Translations under genes and position numbers: made by a program
DNA from: SZUA-451 sp034721895
GTDB taxonomy: Bacteria > Campylobacterota > Campylobacteria > Campylobacterales > Sulfurovaceae
DNA: 13,982 bases
Assembly: GCA_034721895.1 (NCBI GenBank)
Contig: JAYEND010000108.1
Location: 1 to 13,982, forward strand
Direction of reading: 5' to 3'
Part shown: piece after piece, positions 1 to 6,709 of the stretch
Layout: each line of letters opens with the position of its first letter
Numbering within the stretch: the first letter of the stretch is position 1
Notes under the pieces: model-generated
Seen by the model: only the letters and a program-made list of their open reading frames with translations
Databases searched by the model: none
What the model was told of the DNA's origin: nothing

Positions 1-475
1 TATTTTCCATCAAAGGCTGTGTTGCGATAACGATAAGCCATCCCAAAAGAACATAGAGCACCAAAGAGAGCTTTTCAAAGCGCTGAGGATAGGCAAATTT
101 TAAAAAAACTCCAACGAGCGCAGTGGCCCAGACGATAGAAAAAATCATCCATCCCCATGCACCTCCCAGAGATACAAGTGTTACCGGAGTATAGGTGCCT
201 GCTATCAAAAAATAGATGGAGGCATGATCAAGCTGCTGAAAGATTTTTTTGATCCCGGTATGCGTAATGGCATGATAGAGTGTGGAAGCACCATACAGTA
301 CAATCAAAGCAGTACCAAAAATAGCGCTGCTTGTAATAACCAAAGCGGAACCCTGCAAAGTGGCATAAGCTACCAGGATCGACAAACCGGCAATACTCAA
401 AACCAGTCCGACCCCATGCGTGATAACATGCCAAATCTCTTCAATCATCGAAAACTCATTCACGCCATTATGCAT
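1..475 (-). CDS. Haemolysin III / PAQR-family integral membrane protein (partial, C-terminus off window)
   Basis: The minus strand is open from the start codon to the window edge, giving the first 158 residues of a protein that usually has about 210. It reads as a chain of hydrophobic membrane segments typical of the HlyIII/YqfA (PAQR) family. Family hallmarks are visible: an early ExxxHxxTHGVG-like stretch (residues 13-23), S64 and H68 in 'ASTLYHA', and D83 in 'LDHASIYFLIAGTYTP' (82-97). The second His cluster that completes the presumed metal site lies beyond the edge. Family members are inner-membrane proteins linked to membrane-fluidity or energetics control in bacteria; cytolysin activity is a historical label. 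The start at 475 has AAGGA five bases upstream; an in-frame ATG at 481 overlaps that ribosome site and is less likely. The gene lies 57 bp downstream of the VOC gene on the same strand and may be co-transcribed with it. Confidence 0.9.
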   Translation of the reverse strand, partial: MHNGVNEFSMIEEIWHVITHGVGLVLSIAGLSILVAYATLQGSALVITSSAIFGTALIVLYGASTLYHAITHTGIKKIFQQLDHASIYFLIAGTYTPVTLVSLGGAWGWMIFSIVWATALVGVFLKFAYPQRFEKLSLVLYVLLGWLIVIATQPLMEN

Positions 476-532
476 ACTCATCCTTTTTGGCTCGTTTGTA
501 CTCTCCATAAATATATACAGACATCTGGACTT

Positions 533-934
533 TCAGCCCGTGATAAAGTATTGCATAAACTCTTCAGCAGGCTCACGATCAGAGAATATGTACAGAGAAA
601 TACCATTGGGATCCTGTACAGCAAAGCCCCTGTCTCCCCACGGATGATCCTCAAGCGGAACTGTCACTGCCAGACCTGCATCCGTAAGCTTTTCATACTC
701 CTGATCCACATTTTCTACTGCAAAGTTATACATGAGACCTACACCGCTGCTTAGCTGCTGTTTAGGTTGCTGTGGCGACATAAATTGCAGGGTGGATGAT
801 GGGTTTCCAAACTCCAGATTGACATACCAACCACAATCAAAAGTAACTCTTGCGTCAAAATACTTGATATAAAAATCCCGGCTTTCTTCTACCTTGTCTG
901 TAGCGAATGCCGTCGATACTGTGTCTACCTTCAT
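533..934 (-). CDS. VOC-superfamily (glyoxalase/bleomycin-resistance fold) protein
   Basis: This 133-residue protein has the single-unit vicinal-oxygen-chelate pattern: an N-terminal beta strand and helix ('VSTAFATDKVEESRDFYIKYF', about residues 5-26), a central 'GWYVNLEFG' strand, then a second beta-alpha-beta half ending in 'GDRGFAVQDPNGISLYIF' (about 100-117), the usual PNG turn. Such proteins bind a divalent metal between paired modules and act as lyases, dioxygenases or drug-binding proteins. The usual metal ligands are not all obvious here, so no substrate can be assigned. The start has AAAGGA about seven bases upstream. It sits between the lipoprotein gene (62 bp upstream) and the HlyIII-type gene (57 bp downstream), all on the minus strand. 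An 18-base segment just upstream of its start recurs upstream of the lipoprotein start. Confidence 0.88.
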   Translation of the reverse strand: MKVDTVSTAFATDKVEESRDFYIKYFDARVTFDCGWYVNLEFGNPSSTLQFMSPQQPKQQLSSGVGLMYNFAVENVDQEYEKLTDAGLAVTVPLEDHPWGDRGFAVQDPNGISLYIFSDREPAEEFMQYFITG

Positions 935-996
935 TGATGATCCTTTAAGTTGTAATACTTAACAAGTTTAGCACAGCCTGAACGAAAACAATGGAC

Positions 997-1605
997 TTAA
1001 AGCCCAAAAAGCATACGAAGCGGAGTAATGAGAGGTACAAATTGAACCTTTTTGACACTCCATCTACTCAAAATCGCATCTTTGGGTTGATGTATGGTAA
1101 TCACCCTTTTAATGATCGGGTTTCTTACTTCAGCAACACCCAATTGCCGCATAATGTTTTCAAATCGAGACGTACTCATTCCATAGAGAAGTTTCAAATT
1201 CTGGTCATCCTGCTGTTCAGCAGCGACATTGAGTACTCTGCCGTCTTGCAAAATCAATTGCAAAAGATAAAAAGAATCTTTATAATAGATAGTGATCACC
1301 TGCCGAGCATCAAAAACTATCCGAATAGTCTGCAGGGGCATTAAATTAAATTCAAACATATCATCTGTCAGTGCATTCTCATACACCAAAATGCTGCCAT
1401 CATCCATCCGCAAAATCTCCCGGGTCAGATAGAGATTGCCGAAATTATCCAGATGACGATTGAGAGAGGTACCATGAACCTGCAAATACTGCCCATCCAG
1501 CTGCAGGGTTAATTGTTGATTTTTGTAGGTAAGGTTGGTCGTACTGCACCCACTTATAATACCCAACATAATAATTGAAAGTAAAAGTTTTGCTGCTCTA
1601 ACCAT
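997..1605 (-). CDS. Putative lipoprotein of unknown function
   Basis: The 202-residue product begins with a classic lipoprotein signal peptide: a positively charged N-terminus (R3, K6), a hydrophobic core, and a lipobox ending I-S-G-C at Cys20. Ser at +2 after the cysteine predicts outer-membrane rather than inner-membrane retention. The mature part is rich in alternating hydrophobic residues suggesting beta strands (for example 'QTIRIVFDARQVITIYY'), with a more basic C-terminal third. I do not recognise the family. The start has AAGGGA about six bases upstream, and a good sigma70-type promoter lies 30 bp further upstream (1635-1663). It is the first gene of a minus-strand run with the VOC and HlyIII-like genes and is divergent from the YheT-type hydrolase. 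Confidence 0.85.
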   Translation of the reverse strand: MVRAAKLLLSIIMLGIISGCSTTNLTYKNQQLTLQLDGQYLQVHGTSLNRHLDNFGNLYLTREILRMDDGSILVYENALTDDMFEFNLMPLQTIRIVFDARQVITIYYKDSFYLLQLILQDGRVLNVAAEQQDDQNLKLLYGMSTSRFENIMRQLGVAEVRNPIIKRVITIHQPKDAILSRWSVKKVQFVPLITPLRMLFGL

Positions 1606-1634
1606 TTAAATCCCTTAAATTGTAATATTGTCTC

Positions 1635-1663
1635 ATCATATCTTTTTCTACTTCAATTTTCAA
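1635..1663 (-). promoter_or_regulatory. Sigma70-like promoter of the lipoprotein gene
   Basis: On the minus strand TTGAAA (1663-1658) and TATGAT (1640-1635) are separated by exactly 17 bp. Transcription would start about 1628, leaving a leader of roughly 22 bases that keeps the AAGGGA ribosome site before the start at 1605. This is the best two-box promoter in the window and probably drives the lipoprotein-VOC-HlyIII run. Confidence 0.6.
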
Positions 1664-1683
1664 GTATTATTACAAAGAGTAGG

Positions 1684-1689
1684 TATACT
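1684..1689 (+). promoter_or_regulatory. Candidate -10 box for the YheT-type hydrolase
   Basis: TATACT lies 30 bp upstream of the TTG start and would give a short leader keeping the TAAGGA ribosome site at 1704-1709. No convincing -35 box is seen 16-18 bp upstream, which is common in Campylobacterota promoters. A second AT-rich hexamer, TATATC at 1695-1700, is an alternative. Confidence 0.3.
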
Positions 1690-1718
1690 TACACTATATC
1701 AAGTAAGGACAAAGTGAA

Positions 1719-2756
1719 TTGAAAAACAGCAGCAGCAAATGCGCTTCAGAACAATGCAAACCGTTCAAACCTGCAATAGGATTAAGAAACGGACATCTCC
1801 AGACACTTTTTCCAGCGCTCTTTAGAAAACAGACAGAACCGGAAGTAGAGATTGAGACATTTGAATTTAATGATGGTGACTTTACAGAATGCTACTGGCA
1901 CCATAAACCTCCACCCGAGTCGCAAATTCCTATTGTCACTCTTTTCCATGGCCTGCAAGGGTCTTTCCGCTCTCCATATATACAGGGTATGATGCATGCG
2001 CTGCATAAGGTAGGTTTCAGCTCTGTTCTCATGCACTTTAGAGGCTGCACGGGGAAAGAAAACCGTTTGCCAAGGTCTTATCACAGTGGCGATACCGCTG
2101 ATGCCATAGCCTGGTTGAATCACTTGAAAACCTACTATCCGGATACTCCGCTCTTTGCTGTCGGCTACTCACTGGGCGGCAATATGCTTTTGAAACTTCT
2201 GGGAGAGCAGGGGAGTGACCCATCATCAAAAACATTACTATTAAAGGCGGCTGTCTCAATCTCTGCACCGATGCAGCTGGAGGCCAGTGCAAAACGTATG
2301 GACAGAGGATTTTCCAAACTCTACCAATACCATCTTCTCAAAGATCTCAAGCCTGCATTGCTGAAAAAATATGACAAACATAATATAAAAGCTCTTACAG
2401 GCCTCGATCAGAAAGAGGTTAAAAACCTCAATAATTTCTATGCTTTTGACGGAGCTTATACAGCGCCCATTCACGGGTTTGATTCTGCTGAAGATTATTA
2501 TCAAAAGTCCAGTTCCAAGCAGTTTCTTAAAAAAATTACAACACCTACGCTTATCATTCATGCCCTGGATGATCCGTTTATGACCGATGAAGTACTTCCT
2601 GATAAAGCAGAGTTATCCATTTCAATAGAGATTGAAGTTTATCCAAGTGGTGGGCATGTAGGGTTTGTAGGCGGTAGTTTGCTCAAGCCAGAATATTGGC
2701 TTGAAGAGCGGGTGGTTTACTATTTGGAGGAGTTTTCCGAGAGTGAAATCTCCTGA
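1719..2756 (+). CDS. yheT: YheT-type alpha/beta hydrolase
   Basis: This 345-residue protein has the hallmarks of the YheT/COG0429 branch of alpha/beta hydrolases (putative esterases): the N-terminal 'LRNGHLQTLFPAL' motif (residues 22-34), 'FHGLQGSFRSPYIQGM' (76-91) carrying the oxyanion-hole region, 'MHFRGCTG' (105-112), the nucleophile elbow G-Y-S151-L-G-G, the acid in 'ALDDPFM' (D284/D285) and the catalytic His in 'GGHVGFVGG' (H313). No signal peptide is seen, so it is probably cytoplasmic; the physiological substrate of this family is unclear. The start is TTG: an in-frame stop lies at 1704-1706, no ATG precedes the conserved N-terminal motif, and AAGGA sits nine bases upstream. Its 3' end overlaps the convergent mutarotase gene by 37 bp. 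Confidence 0.93.
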   Translation: MKNSSSKCASEQCKPFKPAIGLRNGHLQTLFPALFRKQTEPEVEIETFEFNDGDFTECYWHHKPPPESQIPIVTLFHGLQGSFRSPYIQGMMHALHKVGFSSVLMHFRGCTGKENRLPRSYHSGDTADAIAWLNHLKTYYPDTPLFAVGYSLGGNMLLKLLGEQGSDPSSKTLLLKAAVSISAPMQLEASAKRMDRGFSKLYQYHLLKDLKPALLKKYDKHNIKALTGLDQKEVKNLNNFYAFDGAYTAPIHGFDSAEDYYQKSSSKQFLKKITTPTLIIHALDDPFMTDEVLPDKAELSISIEIEVYPSGGHVGFVGGSLLKPEYWLEERVVYYLEEFSESEIS

Positions 2757-3616
2757 ATCATACGATGAAATTCTCCGGGCTTGAGTGTGATGCTGTCACG
2801 GCGTGCGTTGGTCGTCTCGATGCAGACAAATTTTCTATATTTATCTCCCTGCAGATCATGGATTCCGTTGTGATTGCCAGGATTCCATATTGTGGTAGAG
2901 TTGCTTCCTTCTCTATCGATATTGATCTTTCGCTTTGCACCGTCATCTACAACTTCACATCGTCCATTGATTGGATAATAGACACGATTGATGACGCGAT
3001 TGATGAGAAGCGGGGCGCTTTCCTGCTTCTCTTTCTCCTCATCTGTCAGATCGATAAACGGTACCCTTTCCACACCGTTGACCACAACATCATCAATATC
3101 CGAAATAAGAAAGTAATTATGCAATGCCTGGGTAAAATGGATCGGAAGTGTACCGCTATTGTATGTTCTTAGCTCGATATTGAGCTGTTTACCGATCGTA
3201 AAAGTCAATGCCAAATCAAAGGGATAGGCAAAAAGCTTCAGGGTTTCCTCATCTTCATTCAGTCCCAAAACCACCTTGGTTTCACCTGTAAGCAACTGCA
3301 CTGTCTCTCTGACTTCCCACACTCTATTGCGGGCAAATCCATGCTGAGGCTTGCTGCTGTCGGTAGGATGCGGGCCGAACCATGGCCAACAAACAGGGAT
3401 GCCGGCATGAAGCGTTTTAACAGGATCCATTTCTGTCTTTCTGCCGTCAAAGATCACAGGCTTTTCATCTTTGGGTTGAAAGTGTGTCAGGTTTCCCCCG
3501 TAGAGATAAATCTCAGCATCAGCCAACTCATTGCTGATAATGATTTTGACAAGTCCAAATTCATTCTCCTGAAATTGGACAATTTTCGGGATTTCAAAGT
3601 GTTGAAGGCTGTTCAT
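2720..3616 (-). CDS. Putative D-hexose-6-phosphate mutarotase (aldose 1-epimerase superfamily, YeaD-like)
   Basis: The 298-residue product matches the YeaD-type hexose-6-phosphate 1-epimerase family, which interconverts alpha and beta anomers of glucose-6-phosphate and related sugars in the cytoplasm. Visible family features are 'GGNLTHF' (40-46), 'HAGIPVCWPWFGPHP' (70-84), 'QHGFARNRVW' (91-100) with the binding His92, 'ALHNYF' (164-169) with the probable catalytic His166, 'TIWNPG' (242-247) and 'FVCIET' (263-268) with the probable catalytic base Glu267. Length is normal for the family. AAGGAA lies about five bases before the start. The coding region ends inside the tail of the convergent hydrolase gene. 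Substrate specificity is inferred from family resemblance only. Confidence 0.92.
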   Translation of the reverse strand: MNSLQHFEIPKIVQFQENEFGLVKIIISNELADAEIYLYGGNLTHFQPKDEKPVIFDGRKTEMDPVKTLHAGIPVCWPWFGPHPTDSSKPQHGFARNRVWEVRETVQLLTGETKVVLGLNEDEETLKLFAYPFDLALTFTIGKQLNIELRTYNSGTLPIHFTQALHNYFLISDIDDVVVNGVERVPFIDLTDEEKEKQESAPLLINRVINRVYYPINGRCEVVDDGAKRKINIDREGSNSTTIWNPGNHNGIHDLQGDKYRKFVCIETTNARRDSITLKPGEFHRMIQEISLSENSSK

Positions 3617-3685
3617 GCTTGTTCCTTTTTTTATGATTTCAGATTATCAAGCACTCTCTTTCCGACGGGCCAAGGGTGTGCAAAA

Positions 3686-3780
3686 ACTCCTATTTTTTGG
3701 GAGTAGGGACTTTAGTCCCGTAAAGAATGTCCCACTTCATGGGACTCTTGGACTAAAGTCCAAGCTCCGAAACTAGGAGC
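3686..3780. repeat. REPIN-like array of five hairpins (inverted pair of REP-like units)
   Basis: Five perfect stems follow one another in 95 bp: ACTCC/GGAGT (3686-3704), GGGAC/GTCCC (3706-3719), GTCCCA/TGGGAC (3729-3745), CTTGGAC/GTCCAAG (3747-3764) and GCTCC/GGAGC (3764-3780). The outer two hairpins on each side are imperfect reverse complements of each other around the middle one: the plus strand reads GGAG-TA-GGGACTTTAGTCCC and the minus strand reads GGAG-CTTGGACTTTAGTCC. That is the layout of two head-to-head REP units with a short spacer. It lies between the nadE 3' end and the mutarotase start. No poly-T tract follows any stem, so a plain Rho-independent terminator is less likely. Confidence 0.65.
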
Positions 3781-3800
3781 CTGCCAGACTTCCAGAAAGA

Positions 3801-5705
3801 CTAAAATTCCTCTTCCAATTCTTCCAACCAGGCCTCCACGTCCGCATCACTGGGCATCCGCCAATCCGCCCGTGGGCTCAGACTGATCGTACCGACTTTA
3901 GGCCCATCCGGCATACAGCTTCGTTTGAACTGCTGAGTAAAGAAACGCTTGATAAAAACGGTAAGCCATTTTTTGATGGTTTCCCTGTCGTATTTCCCAT
4001 CAAATGCCGTTTCAGCAAGGAAAAGAACCTTACTCGGCTTTGCACCATATTTAATAATATTATAGAGGAAAAAGTCGTGCAGTTCATAGGGTCCCACGAT
4101 CTCTTCAGTCACATGTATGATCTCATCTTCATCGTGCGGAAGCAGTTCCGGGGAAATAGGGGTATTGAGGATATCGTGAAGTATAGGGGAGATAATTTCA
4201 TTACCGGTGAAGTACTCGATGACATACTGTATGAGTGTCTTTGGGATACCAGAGTTTAGCGCGTACATACTCATGTGATCACCGTTGTAGGTGCTCCAGC
4301 CCAGAGCAATTTCACTCAGGTCGCCTGTACCGATGACAAGTCCGCCTTGTTTGTTTGCCATATTCATTAATATCGAAGTTCTTGCTCTTGCCTGTACATT
4401 CTCATAGGTGACGCTGTGCTCATCTTTGTCGTGTTCTATCGCTTCGAACTCTTTAAGGGAAAGTTCAGTGATATCCACCTCCTTGAGTGTGACGCCCAAT
4501 GCTTCGCAGAGTTTGACCGCATTACTCTTGGTACGGCTTGTCGTACCAAACCCTGGCATCGTTACGGCAATGATATCCTTAGTATCCCAACTCATGATCT
4601 CGAAAGCTCTATGCGTAGAGAGCAGGGCGAGGGTTGAGTCAAGTCCACCTGAGATACCGATGACTGCTTTTTGGATATGTGCATGGGTCATACGCTTGAT
4701 GAGTCCATGGGCTTGTATGTAAACGATCTCCTCACAACGGTGAGACTTCTCAGCTTCGTTGCCTGGCACAAATGGGTGCGCATCAATATGCCTATTCATA
4801 GAATTAAGTGTTGGTACATTATCTACTTTGATAGTACGTACTTTTTTACGCCTGGCATCGGTGAAGCTCGATTCGGCCAAACGCAACCAAATAAGTTTTT
4901 GCAGGTCGACATCAGCAATGATAAGTTGATTATCTAACTTAAATCGCTCCCCGCGCGCCAAAAGTGACCCATATTCACAGATCAGCGCATCTCCGCCAAA
5001 AACAGTATCTGTGGTAGACTCACCCACACCGCTGGAAGCATAGGCATAGGCACACATCGCTCTGGCACTTTGGCTTCGTACCAAACCTTCCCGATATTCT
5101 GCTTTTCCGATAAGTTCATTGCTGGCCGAAAGATTAAAGATGAGATTTGCTCCATTACTCGCCATATGGTTGCTTGGCGGGGTCACAGCCCAGAGATCTT
5201 CGCAGATCTCCACGCCAAAAAGCATATCGGCACTGTCTTTAAAGAGCAGGTCTACACCAAAAGGTACCTCTTGATCTAAAAACTCGGTTGTCGTACGAAC
5301 GACATCATTGCCACTTGAAAACTGTCGCTTCTCATAGAACTCTTTGTTATTGGGAAGATAGCTTTTGGGAACAATGCCCAATATTTTTCCCTTTTGGGTC
5401 ACCACTGCACAGTTATAGAGACGGTTGGCATCAAGCAGGGCCATACCGATGATGGCAATGGTTTCTATTGTCTTCGTTGCTTCGAGAATAAACCGCAATG
5501 CTTCATTTTGGCTGGCATAAAGCGTCTGCTGAAAAAAAAGATCACTGGCAGTGTATCCTGTGAGCGTAAGTTCAGGGAATACAACGACACTGACCTCTTT
5601 ACTATAGGCCTCTTCGATGAGCACTATGATCTCTTTGGCATTTTGTTTTGGATTTGCAACAATAGTTTTGTTTACGGCTGATGATATACGATAAAAACCG
5701 TGCAT
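3801..5705 (-). CDS. nadE: Glutamine-dependent NAD+ synthetase (two-domain)
   Basis: This 634-residue enzyme makes NAD+ from deamido-NAD+, ATP and glutamine, the last step of NAD synthesis, in the cytoplasm. The N-terminal nitrilase-type glutaminase domain (about 1-290) keeps the triad Glu45 ('FPELTLTGYT'), Lys114 ('KSYLPN') and Cys168 ('GVEICEDLW'). The C-terminal synthetase domain (about 325-634) has the ATP pyrophosphatase P-loop 'SGGLDS' (352-357), 'GTGDLSE' (459-465) and the C-terminal 'KVGTISLSPRADWRMPSDA' region. The domain order is typical of the long form. Campylobacter and Helicobacter carry the short ammonia-dependent form, so the long form is notable in this context. AAAGG lies seven bases before the start. 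It is 143 bp downstream of the cyclophilin gene, with a hairpin and short repeats between. Confidence 0.97.
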   Translation of the reverse strand: MHGFYRISSAVNKTIVANPKQNAKEIIVLIEEAYSKEVSVVVFPELTLTGYTASDLFFQQTLYASQNEALRFILEATKTIETIAIIGMALLDANRLYNCAVVTQKGKILGIVPKSYLPNNKEFYEKRQFSSGNDVVRTTTEFLDQEVPFGVDLLFKDSADMLFGVEICEDLWAVTPPSNHMASNGANLIFNLSASNELIGKAEYREGLVRSQSARAMCAYAYASSGVGESTTDTVFGGDALICEYGSLLARGERFKLDNQLIIADVDLQKLIWLRLAESSFTDARRKKVRTIKVDNVPTLNSMNRHIDAHPFVPGNEAEKSHRCEEIVYIQAHGLIKRMTHAHIQKAVIGISGGLDSTLALLSTHRAFEIMSWDTKDIIAVTMPGFGTTSRTKSNAVKLCEALGVTLKEVDITELSLKEFEAIEHDKDEHSVTYENVQARARTSILMNMANKQGGLVIGTGDLSEIALGWSTYNGDHMSMYALNSGIPKTLIQYVIEYFTGNEIISPILHDILNTPISPELLPHDEDEIIHVTEEIVGPYELHDFFLYNIIKYGAKPSKVLFLAETAFDGKYDRETIKKWLTVFIKRFFTQQFKRSCMPDGPKVGTISLSPRADWRMPSDADVEAWLEELEEEF

Positions 5706-5738
5706 AGATGAACCTTTCGTACCTCAAGGCTAATTAGT

Positions 5739-5784
5739 AATTAACAATTAACAATTAGTGGTAAGCATTGCATGCGCAATGCTT
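5739..5784. repeat. AATTAAC direct repeats followed by a 9-bp-stem hairpin
   Basis: Two exact copies of AATTAAC plus a partial third (5739-5757) are followed by a perfect stem AAGCATTGC/GCAATGCTT with an ATGC loop (5763-5784). It lies in the gap between the cyclophilin stop and the nadE start. Neither strand has a T-run directly after the stem, so it is not a canonical Rho-independent terminator. It could be a processing or attenuating structure, or a dispersed repeat. Confidence 0.5.
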
Positions 5785-5848
5785 CTTGTTGAATAAATAT
5801 TGGCATCTTTCTATTAAGAAATATACTGCAATTTTTAATTTCTACTTT

Positions 5849-6373
5849 TTAATCTTTACTTTCCACCACTCTGATCTCTTCGATGACATCATTCTGTGCA
5901 ATAGAGTCAAGCCCCATGAAACTGTCGACATCTTCATCCTCGATACCACCAAAGACCGTATGAACAGCATCGAGGTGTGGTGTCGGCGCAAAAGTGATAA
6001 AGAACTGGCTTCCTCCTGTATCTTTTCCGGCATGCGCCATAGAGAGACAACCTCTTTGGTGCTTGACGCCATTATCTGTTTCACAGGCAATAGCCCAGTC
6101 AGGCCCGCCTGTTCCTGCCATCGCAGCATTTCCGGTCGGTCCTGAATGAGGGCATCCGCCCTGAGCCATAAAACCAGGGATCACACGGTGAAACTTGAGG
6201 TTGTCATAGAAACCTGAGTTTGCAAGCTCTGCAAAGTTGGCTACTGTATTGGGTGCCGCTTCCGGAAAAAGCTTGAGCCAGATCGTTCCCTTGGCTGTCT
6301 TGACACGTGCATACTGGAGCTTGCTAAGCTCATCCTCTGATAGATTGTACTCTTTTAATTTTTTTCCAAACAT
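5849..6373 (-). CDS. Cyclophilin-type peptidyl-prolyl cis-trans isomerase
   Basis: The 174-residue protein catalyses isomerisation of Xaa-Pro bonds during protein folding. It carries the core cyclophilin motif 'FHRVIPGFMAQGG' (61-73), with catalytic Arg63 and pocket residues Phe68, Met69 and Gln71, plus 'GSQFFITFA' (121-129) and 'LDAVHTVFG' (134-142). No signal peptide is visible, so it is predicted to be cytoplasmic, and it has a short helical N-terminal extension (about 20 residues) before the barrel. The position equivalent to Trp121 of human cyclophilin A is His133, so weak cyclosporin binding is expected, as in many bacterial cyclophilins. AAGGA lies about ten bases upstream of the start. 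A MITE-like insertion begins only 20 bp upstream of the start codon. Confidence 0.95.
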   Translation of the reverse strand: MFGKKLKEYNLSEDELSKLQYARVKTAKGTIWLKLFPEAAPNTVANFAELANSGFYDNLKFHRVIPGFMAQGGCPHSGPTGNAAMAGTGGPDWAIACETDNGVKHQRGCLSMAHAGKDTGGSQFFITFAPTPHLDAVHTVFGGIEDEDVDSFMGLDSIAQNDVIEEIRVVESKD

Positions 6374-6393
6374 CTGTGTTTAATCCTTTTTTA

Positions 6394-6661
6394 GGGCACC
6401 TCTAATCATCCAGAATACTCATAACATCACTAGCTTTTGTCTAGACAAGACACTCTTTTGAAGGACTAGCCCAAAGCTAATTCGAAAAAGAGTAACGCCG
6501 CATAAGCAAATGCTAGTGATACCCAAAGGATGGGCCTTGAAAACACAATCTTTGGTAAAATATTTACTCACCTTGGCTATGGCTAGGTTTTCACAAATCT
6601 TTTACCAAAATCTCACTTTTTCAAAACCCATTTTGAGCATCTTGGATGATTAGAGGTGCCC
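6394..6661. mobile_element. MITE-like non-autonomous element with 19-bp terminal inverted repeats
   Basis: GGGCACCTCTAATCATCCA (6394-6412) recurs as its perfect reverse complement at 6643-6661. The element is 268 bp and flanked by a TTA direct repeat (6391-6393 and 6662-6664), a likely target duplication. It encodes no transposase. Inside are further stems: a 14-base pair with one mismatch (6426-6439 with 6507-6520), ACTCTTTT/AAAAGAGT (6452-6459 with 6486-6493), the perfect palindrome TTGTCTAGACAA (6437-6448), and a 15-base pair with one mismatch (6551-6565 with 6595-6609). A 3-bp TNA-type duplication would fit mobilisation by an IS5-family (IS1031-group) transposase, but that assignment is inference. 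It fills most of the 336-bp gap between the divergent cyclophilin and pyrF genes. Confidence 0.85.
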
Positions 6662-6676
6662 TTATTAAATTTAGGC

Positions 6677-6687
6677 TATTATTATAC
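6677..6687 (+). promoter_or_regulatory. Candidate -10 region of pyrF
   Basis: Overlapping TATTAT hexamers (6677-6682 and 6680-6685) and TTATAC (6682-6687) lie 23-33 bp upstream of the pyrF ATG, just outside the right end of the MITE. Any -35 contact would fall within the MITE's terminal repeat; no consensus -35 is seen there. Confidence 0.4.
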
Positions 6688-6709
6688 CACTATTTTTTTA
6701 GGGGTTACT

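Noticed and set aside
224..754. 176-codon open frame on the plus strand
   Set aside because: It runs antisense to both the HlyIII-like and VOC genes, whose translations are well supported.
3747..3780. Rho-independent terminator between nadE and the mutarotase gene
   Set aside because: The stems are good, but no T-run follows on either strand, and nadE and the mutarotase gene are both on the minus strand; the mirrored array fits a REP doublet better.
6426..6609. Minus-strand open stretch of about 60 codons inside the MITE
   Set aside because: It has no convincing start or ribosome site and the sequence is constrained by inverted repeats; no transposase motif is recognisable.
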